A stretch of 33,801 bases of DNA from contig WRFS01000022.1 in the NCBI GenBank assembly GCA_009778695.1, positions 1-33,801 of the forward strand. The letters are read 5' to 3'. Shown here piece by piece: positions 23,592 to 31,652 of this stretch. A program made the position numbers and the translations under genes. The stretch is from Oscillospiraceae bacterium. Lineage in GTDB: Bacteria; Bacillota; Clostridia; TANB77; CAG-508. The notes under the pieces are model-generated. The model was given only the letters and a program-made list of their open reading frames with translations. It was not told where the DNA came from and did not search any database. The stretch's first letter is position 1. Each line of letters begins with the position of its first letter.

Positions 23592-24554
23592 CTACACATT
23601 CAAAATATTTTCCACAGTTGTATCTATAATTCTATTTACCGCTTCAATACTGTTGAATGCGTTGTGTGGCGTAATAACAACGTTTTCATTATCAACTAAT
23701 CGCTTGCTTTGCGAAATAAGCTGTGCTGCACTGCTTGTAGGCGAGTTAAATATATTTTCCTCAAATAATAATTCTTCACCAGCAATAACATCTAATCCAG
23801 CACCACTAATCTTTTTATTATCAATCGCTTCAATTAAAGCATCTGTATCAATTAATCCTCCACGGGCAGTGTTAATAATAACAACACCGTCTTTCATTTT
23901 CTGAATAGTTTCTTTAGAAATAATATTCTCTGTATATTTATTTTGTGGCACATGCAAAGAAATAATATCTGATGTAGCAAGTAATTCATCAAGCGAAACA
24001 TATTTAAAATTCAATACTTCCGCCATAAAGTCATCTTTGTTAATATCATAAACTCTTACATGCATTCCAAAACTTCTGGCTATTCTTGCAACATGCATGC
24101 CTATTCTTCCACCACCAATTAATCCTATGGTTTTATCCTTTAAGTCGAAACCTTGCAAACCGTTTGTAGAAAAATTTCCTGATTTAGTTCTATTTATCGA
24201 TTTTTCTATTCTTCTTGATATTGATAACATCAATGCAAAAACGTGCTCCGCAACTGTATTTTCGCCATACAATGGAACATTCTTTATTTGTATGTTGTTA
24301 TTCTGGCAATATTTTTGGTCAATATGGTCAACACCTGTAGAACGTGTCGCTACTAGTTTTAAATTAGGGCATTTGCTCAAAATATCTTCCGATACCCTAG
24401 AATGTATAAATACACATAATACTTCACTTGAACTAAATTTGTCTGTATTCACATCTTGTATTTTTTCTTCAAAAAAGACTACGTCATGTCCTTGTAATTC
24501 TTTTTCAAATCTTTCTTTCTCTAAATTTGTTATCTCAAAAAAAGTAATTTTCAT
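23592..24554 (-). CDS. D-isomer-specific 2-hydroxyacid dehydrogenase (D-lactate dehydrogenase-like)
   Basis: 320 residues. NAD-binding Rossmann motif GLIGGGRIGMHVARIA near 150. The catalytic Arg is in IINTARGG, the Glu lies about 30 residues further on (GEELLFEEN), and the His is in ITPHNAF. It reduces a 2-keto acid such as pyruvate to the D-hydroxy acid with NADH. The substrate cannot be set from sequence, but length and motifs fit the LdhA/VanH-type group. ATG 24554 has GAGG 6 nt upstream; an upstream in-frame ATG (24686) would run through element copy 6 and is rejected. It lies 72 bp before thrS in the same direction. Confidence 0.88.
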   Translation of the reverse strand: MKITFFEITNLEKERFEKELQGHDVVFFEEKIQDVNTDKFSSSEVLCVFIHSRVSEDILSKCPNLKLVATRSTGVDHIDQKYCQNNNIQIKNVPLYGENTVAEHVFALMLSISRRIEKSINRTKSGNFSTNGLQGFDLKDKTIGLIGGGRIGMHVARIARSFGMHVRVYDINKDDFMAEVLNFKYVSLDELLATSDIISLHVPQNKYTENIISKETIQKMKDGVVIINTARGGLIDTDALIEAIDNKKISGAGLDVIAGEELLFEENIFNSPTSSAAQLISQSKRLVDNENVVITPHNAFNSIEAVNRIIDTTVENILNV

Positions 24555-24573
24555 AATATCCTCACATTCATTA

Positions 24574-24737
24574 TTACTATTTAACATTTCTGTATAAAAA
24601 TTCCGTCTCCATAGTGTAGTATATATTTTAAAAAAGCTCCTCCAGGTCTCTGGAGACTCCATGGGCCTCAAAGGGCTGTCGTTCACTTTTTTAAAATATA
24701 TACTACACTATGGAGACTGCTTTACTGAAACTGTTTG
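24574..24737 (+). mobile_element. Palindromic element copy 6 (core I variant)
   Basis: Left end TTACTATTTAACATTT with TTCCGTC inside; right end GACTGCTTTACTGAAAC. Stem CTCCATAGTGTAGTATATAT with an exact complementary partner. The core begins CTCCAGGTCTCTGGAGACTC, a local change that itself forms GTCTC/GAGAC. ATTCATTA occurs on both sides (24566-24573 and 24738-24745), suggesting an 8-bp duplication with a shortened right end. Confidence 0.8.
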
Positions 24738-24745
24738 ATTCATTA

Positions 24746-24766
24746 ACTGTTTATTTAAACAGTGAC
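24746..24766 (-). repeat. Element-end-like sequence at the stop of the 153-residue gene
   Basis: On the minus strand GTCACTGTTTAAATAAACAG resembles the type A end GTTACTGTTTAACAG. The stop codon TAA of the 153-residue gene (24751-24753) lies within it. Confidence 0.35.
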
Positions 24767-25212
24767 TTTAATTTTTTTATTAATTTAACAAAGATGTTTG
24801 TTTTTTTAATTTCAGTTGGTAAGGTATAATTTGTCTGTCCTTTTTGTTCTTCAGGTGTTGAAACACTTGCAACAGGCTGTTGTCTTGTTTTAAATAAGTT
24901 ATCTGGATTGTATTTTTCTTTTTGCCCTTCTTCATATTTTTCTATTTCATATTTTTCTATTTGCAATATTTTTTCTTTTTCCTCTGGCGTAGCAATATAG
25001 TCTCTATAAAAGTTTGCTAATATTGCTTTTGCAATATTAGACATTGGTTGTTCGTTTACAGAGGTATTTATGTCGAAATTATATTTGTATGATTTGTCTT
25101 GGTTTTCTTGTATGAAAAGCATCATTTGGGGTGGAATTTTTTTTGTATCTTCTGGCATATACTTTAATACTTCTAATACTTCTGTATAGGCTTGTTTATA
25201 ATTATCACTCAT
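24751..25212 (-). CDS. Hypothetical protein, 153 residues
   Basis: Family not named with certainty. Residues 1-85 look globular and helical (YKQAYTEVLEVLKYMPEDTK, KIPPQMMLFIQENQDKSYKY), followed by a charged linker (EKYEIEKYEEGQKEKYNP) and a basic hydrophobic C-terminus (NIFVKLIKKLKSLFK) that could bind a membrane or nucleic acid. Proteins with this MPxxxxxxIPxxxxxF-x-E pattern are frequent in gut Clostridia, usually as genes of unknown role. AAGG lies 9-11 nt before the ATG. It follows the exported protein gene by 21 nt, so the two are probably one operon. Confidence 0.7.
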   Translation of the reverse strand: MSDNYKQAYTEVLEVLKYMPEDTKKIPPQMMLFIQENQDKSYKYNFDINTSVNEQPMSNIAKAILANFYRDYIATPEEKEKILQIEKYEIEKYEEGQKEKYNPDNLFKTRQQPVASVSTPEEQKGQTNYTLPTEIKKTNIFVKLIKKLKSLFK

Positions 25213-25233
25213 TATTTTATACCTTAACCCTTT

Positions 25234-25959
25234 CTATTCTAATCCTTTGAGAGCCTCTTCTATTTTTTTGTCTTGTTCTTGCTGCTGTCTGTTCATATTT
25301 TCGTTAACTTTTTTTCTATCTTGAGCCTTTGTCCCTTTTATCAATTCTGGATATAATCCTTTTAAAGATTTTTGTACAGGTTGTCCAACATGCACTACTG
25401 TGCCTCCACCACGTTGTATTGCATTATTTAATTCTGCTTCTCTACTATTTGGACTTGTTTCTACTGGTTGTTCTGTTCTTCCCTTAATAAGATTTTCCTT
25501 TGGGTTTGTGGTAATAGGAGACTCCATTGCTTTATATGGTTTCATTGGATAGCATATCGTAGGTCCTTCAGAACCTCCTGGTATCATTACACTACCGTTT
25601 GGATTTTCTATCGCAATTTTTGGTCCTGCTGGATTTGATACATGAGGTCTTCTAACTTTTAACATAGAATTCGGATTTTTATTTACAATTCCACCATATA
25701 TAAAAAATCCTGAATTATTTGGGCCAATACAATTCCAATTTCCAGCATCCAAAGGAGAATTAGGAAGAATTTGTTTTGTTGCAGTAACTCTAGTATTAGC
25801 ATTATGATGAGGAATATCCCCACTTCTTCCCCCATTATCTAAATTTATTCCAGCTCCATGTGCGATATCGGCACCCCCAACTGCCAACGTCCCTGCTATT
25901 GCTATGGTTGCCATAATTTTTTTCATTTTTTCTAATTGTTTTTCTCCAATATATCTCAT
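25234..25959 (-). CDS. Predicted exported hypothetical protein
   Basis: About 241 residues. A basic start (MRYIGEKQLEKMKKIM) is followed by a hydrophobic stretch ATIAIAGTLAVGGADIAHG and a likely signal-peptidase site after AHG or HGA. The mature part is Gly, Asn and Pro-rich with few charges (NNGGRSGDIPHHNANTR-type segments are better described as low complexity), including NCIGPNNSGFFIYGG, NPNGSVMIPGGSEGPTICYP with two cysteines overall, and a Lys/Gln/Glu-rich C-terminal helix (NRQQQEQDKKIEEALKGLE). No family is recognised. ATG 25959 is preferred over 25968 since AAGGA is 9 nt before it. It may be secreted or held at the cell surface; its partner is the 153-residue gene just downstream. Confidence 0.65.
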   Translation of the reverse strand: MRYIGEKQLEKMKKIMATIAIAGTLAVGGADIAHGAGINLDNGGRSGDIPHHNANTRVTATKQILPNSPLDAGNWNCIGPNNSGFFIYGGIVNKNPNSMLKVRRPHVSNPAGPKIAIENPNGSVMIPGGSEGPTICYPMKPYKAMESPITTNPKENLIKGRTEQPVETSPNSREAELNNAIQRGGGTVVHVGQPVQKSLKGLYPELIKGTKAQDRKKVNENMNRQQQEQDKKIEEALKGLE

Positions 25960-26079
25960 AATCTCCATTCCTTCTCTTATAAATTAATGTTTACACTATA
26001 TCATACTTTTATGTCTATTTAAATAATTTTACATAATTGTAACTAAAATGTAAACTTACTGTAATAATAATATGGTATT

Positions 26080-26252
26080 GTTACTATTTAACAGTTTTCA
26101 GCAAAAGCCTCTGGAGTATAGTATAACTTTTAAAAAGGTGAACGACAGCAATTACGAGGCATACGGATTACCCCTTGACCTGGAGGAGCCTTTTTAAAAG
26201 TTATACTATACTCTAGAGGCGGAAGTTTCAGGCTAAAGTGTTAACTAGTAAT
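26080..26252 (-). mobile_element. Palindromic element copy 7 (end type A, core II, reversed) with an 8-bp target duplication
   Basis: 173 bp. Ends GTTACTATTTAACAGTTTTC and the complement of GTGTTAACTAGTAAT. Stem CCTCTGGAGTATAGTATAAC with one wobble in the partner arm. The core differs from core I: on the reverse strand AGGTCAAGGGGTAATCCGTA then TGCCTCG. ATGGTATT flanks at 26072-26079 and 26253-26260. The right flank ends 3 bp from the flavin reductase stop codon. Confidence 0.9.
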
Positions 26253-26263
26253 ATGGTATTGCC

Positions 26264-26836
26264 CTATCTTTTTGCCTTCTTTTTTTCTACAGAATAACCA
26301 AACTTTCCTATTTTTTTCCCTGTTGCATAATATCCGCCATTTTGATAACTTATTAAATTACATTTGCTAATATCAAAAGCACCCTTTTCATCTATGTACT
26401 TTTCATCTGCATTAATTGATAACACTTCTGCTACAAATGTATGATGACTTCCATATTCTTTTATTTCAATCACCTTACACTCGACAGATACTGGGCTTTC
26501 CGCTATTAACGGACATTTTATGAAATTCCCTTTTTCTTTTGTTAATTTCATTTCTTCAAACTTATCAAAATTTTTGCCACTTTTTACTCCACACCAATCT
26601 GTTGCATAAACAAGGTTCTCATTTGTTAAGTTTATTCCAAATTCCATGCTTTGTTTAATTAAATTATACGAATATCTCTCTGGTCTTATTGAGACGTATA
26701 CAAGTGCTGGATTCGTATTTAATATTCCAGTCCATGCTACTGTCATAATATTTGATTTTTCCATGTTCCCTGAAGTAACTAACACCGCTGGTACTGGATA
26801 TATAAAAGTTCCTGGTTTCCACATAACTTTTGCCAT
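26264..26836 (-). CDS. Flavin reductase-like / flavoredoxin family protein
   Basis: 190 residues, the normal size. It starts MAKVMWKPGTFIYPVPAVLV, then NIMTVAWTGILNTNPALVYV, SIRPERYSYNLI and FGINLTNENLVYATDWCGVK. This is the split-barrel FMN-binding fold of flavoredoxin and flavin-reductase proteins. It would bind FMN and move electrons from NAD(P)H or reduced partners; the partner is unknown. GGAGG lies 9 nt before the ATG. It stands alone between two palindromic elements. Confidence 0.88.
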   Translation of the reverse strand: MAKVMWKPGTFIYPVPAVLVTSGNMEKSNIMTVAWTGILNTNPALVYVSIRPERYSYNLIKQSMEFGINLTNENLVYATDWCGVKSGKNFDKFEEMKLTKEKGNFIKCPLIAESPVSVECKVIEIKEYGSHHTFVAEVLSINADEKYIDEKGAFDISKCNLISYQNGGYYATGKKIGKFGYSVEKKKAKR

Positions 26837-26867
26837 AATTTTTTACCTCCAATCAAAAATCTACTAC

Positions 26868-27065
26868 AATAGTCCGCTCCCGTGATAAAAGGTGTTTTTT
26901 AGTGCCTACAGACCTCCCGTGGTTGGTATATCTTTTTTAAAAAACTCCCTCCAGGTCAAGGGGTAATCCGTATGCCTCAAAGGGCTGTCGGGCAGCTTTT
27001 TAAAAAAGATATACCAACCACTAGCGGTCCTTTAGTGAGTATAACACCTTTTATCACTCGCTATT
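26868..27065 (+). mobile_element. Palindromic element copy 8 (end type B, core II, nested stems)
   Basis: 198 bp with two sets of arms. The outer pair is GTGATAAAAGGTGTT (26882-26896) and AACACCTTTTATCAC (27043-27057). The inner pair starts GTGGTTGGTATATC around core II (CTCCAGGTCAAGGGGTAATC, then AAAGGGCTGTCG). Ends AATAGTCCGC and GCTATT as in copy 1. It ends 12 bp before the ligA stop codon. Confidence 0.85.
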
Positions 27066-27077
27066 CTACATACATAG

Positions 27078-29111
<2,034 letters not shown>

Positions 29112-29139
29112 TTAATTTATTTGTATATTTAAAAAAAAT

Positions 29140-29168
29140 TTGACAAATATAAAAATTATGTGTATAAT
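29140..29168 (+). promoter_or_regulatory. Promoter of the type I antitoxin RNA
   Basis: TTGACA (29140-29145), a 17-nt spacer ending TATGTG, and TATAAT (29163-29168). Near-consensus and rightward, away from ligA and toward the toxin gene. Confidence 0.85.
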
Positions 29169-29174
29169 AAATGT

Positions 29175-29258
29175 AGAAAACGGAAAACCACAAACGTGGT
29201 TGCCTTGAGAATGTAAAAACAACATATCCGCGGCAAAGCTAGATGTGTTGTTTTTTAT
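29175..29258 (+). ncRNA. Antitoxin RNA of a type I toxin-antitoxin system
   Basis: A transcript of about 80 nt from the TTGACA/TATAAT promoter to the shared terminator. It has hairpin AACCAC-AAAC-GTGGTT near its 5' end. AACCACA (29186-29192) recurs at 29409-29415, so the RNA is complementary to TGTGGTT in the toxin mRNA leader. It is also complementary to the toxin mRNA 3' end over the shared terminator. No ORF with a ribosome site. The organisation resembles the Fst/par group. Confidence 0.65.
29215..29256. terminator. Bidirectional terminator shared by toxin and antitoxin RNAs
   Basis: AAAAACAACA (29215-29224) pairs with TGTTGTTTTT (29246-29255), with T-runs on both strands. It lies 7 nt after the toxin stop codon. 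Confidence 0.8.
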
Positions 29259-29261
29259 TTG

Positions 29262-29381
29262 CTATTCGCTCTTACTTAATATGTACGCTAGTACAATAAT
29301 TAAGGTAATTGCTATAATAGATACTACCACTAGGGCAGAGAAAAGCATAACAACTAATTGAAGTAAAAATCCTTCTATCAT
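29262..29381 (-). CDS. Type I toxin: small hydrophobic membrane peptide
   Basis: 39 residues, MIEGFLLQLVVMLFSALVVV followed by SIIAITLIIVLAYILSKSE. This is a single long membrane helix with a short polar, slightly charged tail, as in pore-forming or membrane-disturbing type I toxins. GGAGG lies 8 nt before ATG 29381; another ATG at 29387 is too close to the ribosome site. The ribosome site is locked in a hairpin CCTCCA-ATGAAA-TGGAGG (29390-29407), a usual control in type I toxin mRNAs. Promoter TTGATT-17-TATTAT lies upstream and an antisense-like RNA converges on the same terminator. It is not clearly one of the named toxin families. Confidence 0.7.
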   Translation of the reverse strand: MIEGFLLQLVVMLFSALVVVSIIAITLIIVLAYILSKSE

Positions 29382-29443
29382 AAGCATCACCTCCATTTCA
29401 TTGGAGGCAACCACATCTGCATATTCCTATTTTCTACATTCAT

Positions 29444-29472
29444 ATAATATACTATTTTATCAAAAAAATCAA
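29444..29472 (-). promoter_or_regulatory. Promoter of the type I toxin mRNA
   Basis: Minus strand TTGATT (29467-29472), a 17-nt spacer and TATTAT (29444-29449). The transcript would start with ATGTAGAAAA, the same ten bases that begin the antitoxin RNA. Confidence 0.65.
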
Positions 29473-29491
29473 TATAATTTCGAAAAAATGT

Positions 29492-30167
29492 TCAGTTTTT
29501 TTTCACACTTTCATGCTCCTGCACTAACTTCAAAATGGTATCCGCTTCAACATATCCTCTTACTGAAGTTAACGGATACACTGTGCTGTTACGCCCAATT
29601 ACCGTGCCAGGATTTAACACAGCCTGGCATCCTATTTCAACAAAGTCACCAACTATAGCACCAAATTTACGGAGTCCGTGTTTCTATAACCTGATTATTT
29701 ATTTTCACCGTAACAAGGCTTTCATCTGCCTTCACATTTGAAGTAATACTGCCAGCACCAAAATGAGCTTTATATCCCAATATAGAATCTCCAATGTAAT
29801 TAAAATGCGGAACCTGAACATTATTAAATAAAATGGAATTCTTTATTTCTGTAGAATTGCCAACAACACAATTTTCACCTATAATAGCATTTCCACGTAT
29901 CCAAGCACTTGGTCTAACTTCTGTATTATGCCCTATAATTGCTGGTCCAGCAATTGTAGCATTTGTATACACTTTAGCTTTTTTCGATATCCAAATATTT
30001 TCATCAATCAAATCATATTCGTCTAATGATAATGATTTTCCTATAGATTGAATATACTCTCCTATTTTAGGCAAAACTTCAAATGCATATGTACAGCCTT
30101 CAAATAAAGACTTTGCTATTGTTTTGTCTAAATCCAATAATTTATTTGTTTTTATATCTTCACACAT
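29492..30167 (-). pseudogene. Left-handed beta-helix (hexapeptide repeat) transferase, frameshifted
   Basis: Read with one correction this is about 224 residues. An N-terminal helix (LDLDKTIAKSLFEGCTYAFE) is followed by hexapeptide repeats (IWISKKAKVYTNATIAGPAI, then IGHNTEVRPSAWIRGNAIIG), a conserved NYIGDSILGYKAHFGAGSIT, and after the shift GLRKFGAIVGDFVEIGCQAV and LNPGTVIGRNSTVYPLTSVR. This is the GlmU-C-terminal-like, UDP-GlcNAc-pyrophosphorylase-related family common in Clostridia. It probably acetylates or binds a nucleotide sugar. As sequenced, an extra G at 29678 (plus strand) makes a stop at 29667 after 166 residues. GGGAGG lies before the ATG, and the gene follows the 208-residue gene by 15 nt. 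Confidence 0.8.
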
Positions 30168-30182
30168 AATTTCCTCCCATTT

Positions 30183-30809
30183 TTATCTTTCTGTACCTTC
30201 TTCAAGATCTTCGTGCTGATGTCGTTTATATTCTTTTTCAAAAGTAGGCGTCATCATATATTTAAATAGCGTTCCTAACTTAGATTTTAATCCATCTGGT
30301 TTTTCTCCTCGCTTCTCCTGTTCATATTCTCTCATATCTATTTGACTTCTCATATCTGGCATAGTGTTTTTTACCATAACCTTGCTATCCATTTGAAAAA
30401 TTTCAAATTCATTGTCTGCGGTGAATCTAATTAAAACATTACTTCCTTCATCTTTAGAAAACTCTATCCTTTTATCTTTTCCTTCTTGTACACTTTCAAG
30501 AATTGGTTCATCATCAGAAATTGCTATTTTTTCTTTTTCTCCCAAAAAATTTTGAAAGTCTTTATAAAATATATTATCTTTATCTATTATAAAATCTATA
30601 TTTTTAGCTTTAATATCAAGATAATCATAGTCATCATCGGTAACAAGATTATATATATCATAAATAAAGTGATAGTCTCCATCCATACGAAATGAGATAC
30701 TTTTTTCTATTTTTTTATTTTCACCAATATATTCAATACAAAAATAAATGTAATTGTCTCCTTTGTCATATAAATAATTATATTTTTCTCCATCTATTTT
30801 TTTAAACAT
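30183..30809 (-). CDS. Hypothetical protein, 208 residues
   Basis: Family not recognised. Very acidic and Tyr-rich N-terminal half (KIDGEKYNYLYDKGDNYIYF, then DDDYDYLDIKAKNIDF) with alternating beta-like pattern. The middle reads SNVLIRFTADNEFEIFQMDS. The C-terminal part is basic and helical (MREYEQEKRGEKPDGLKSKL, then TPTFEKEYKRHQHE). No signal peptide or membrane helix. ATG 30809 is used: GGAGG lies 6 nt upstream, directly after the ATPase stop codon, so translation is coupled to it. An upstream GTG in the track of the same frame has no site of its own. It may be a cytoplasmic partner of unknown role. Confidence 0.7.
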   Translation of the reverse strand: MFKKIDGEKYNYLYDKGDNYIYFCIEYIGENKKIEKSISFRMDGDYHFIYDIYNLVTDDDYDYLDIKAKNIDFIIDKDNIFYKDFQNFLGEKEKIAISDDEPILESVQEGKDKRIEFSKDEGSNVLIRFTADNEFEIFQMDSKVMVKNTMPDMRSQIDMREYEQEKRGEKPDGLKSKLGTLFKYMMTPTFEKEYKRHQHEDLEEGTER

Positions 30810-30820
30810 AAACTTCCTCC

Positions 30821-31615
30821 TCACTCATCCTTCGTACCATTCAACTTAAACAACTTCATTAATTCTACAATTACAATTGGTGAGAATATTAATACTATCA
30901 ATTCAATTATATGCTCACCTGACAATAGCGTTAATCCAAAAACATTTCTTAATGCTGGAATAAACATTGTTATAAATACCAACACGGCAGAACCTAAGCT
31001 TGCAAGAATCAACCATATATTATTTAATATTCCTGTCTTAAACAAAGATAATTTATTGCTTTTGGCATTAAACACATGAACTAATTCAATTAATCCTAAC
31101 GTTAAAAATGCCATTGTTTGTCCGATTTGTATTTTTTCTTCCTGACTTACATTTTGTGTTGTTAGCCCTAAACAAAATGCTACTAATGTGGCAAATCCTA
31201 TCCACAACCCTTGATAGCTAACTCTAAAAGTTAGTCCTTTTGTAAAAATTCCAGAGCTTGCTTTTATTGGTTTTCTATTCATTATATCTTTTGCTGCTGG
31301 CTCAACTGCTAATGCTAGTGCTGGTAACGAATCTGTGACTAGATTTATCCATAATATATGAATTGGTAATAATGGTACAAGATGTGCTATGTCTGTTAAC
31401 CCAAACCACCTTGCAATTAGTGGCGTAAACATTATTGCCACAAACAAAGTAATAACTTCGCCTATATTGCTTGAAATTAAAAATTGTATTGCTTTTAATA
31501 TATTATCGTATATTCTTCGTCCTTCTTCCACAGCAGATACAATTGTTGCAAAGTTATCATCTGTTAAAATCAGGTTGGCAGCTTCCTTTGAAACATCAGT
31601 GCCAACTATTCCCAT
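30821..31615 (-). CDS. SERCA-type P-type calcium ATPase, C-terminal part (frameshifted)
   Basis: 264 residues from an internal ATG. The frame is open further upstream and encodes [15 protein letters not shown], the continuation of the hinge motif lost at the end of the upstream part. It then has [20 protein letters not shown] and six membrane segments of the cation-ATPase C-terminal domain, with [20 protein letters not shown] (M5-M6 ion site). It ends in a TGA just before the next gene. It completes the 31653-33599 product; alone it would have no function. Confidence 0.85.
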   Translation of the reverse strand: MGIVGTDVSKEAANLILTDDNFATIVSAVEEGRRIYDNILKAIQFLISSNIGEVITLFVAIMFTPLIARWFGLTDIAHLVPLLPIHILWINLVTDSLPALALAVEPAAKDIMNRKPIKASSGIFTKGLTFRVSYQGLWIGFATLVAFCLGLTTQNVSQEEKIQIGQTMAFLTLGLIELVHVFNAKSNKLSLFKTGILNNIWLILASLGSAVLVFITMFIPALRNVFGLTLLSGEHIIELIVLIFSPIVIVELMKLFKLNGTKDE

Positions 31616-31652
31616 TGCACAGCCAATATCTGCAGTCTTTAATGCTGGTGCA

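Noticed and set aside
24555..24686. Longer N-terminus of the 2-hydroxyacid dehydrogenase
   Set aside because: The upstream codons run through the stem and core of element copy 6; the ATG at 24554 has a proper ribosome site and fits the family start.
8..27065. Integron attC sites
   Set aside because: The element ends contain GTTAAAC-like strings and fold into hairpins, but several copies do not fit GTTRRRY, genes between them are housekeeping genes in mixed arrangement, and two copies have 8-bp target duplications, which integron cassettes do not make.
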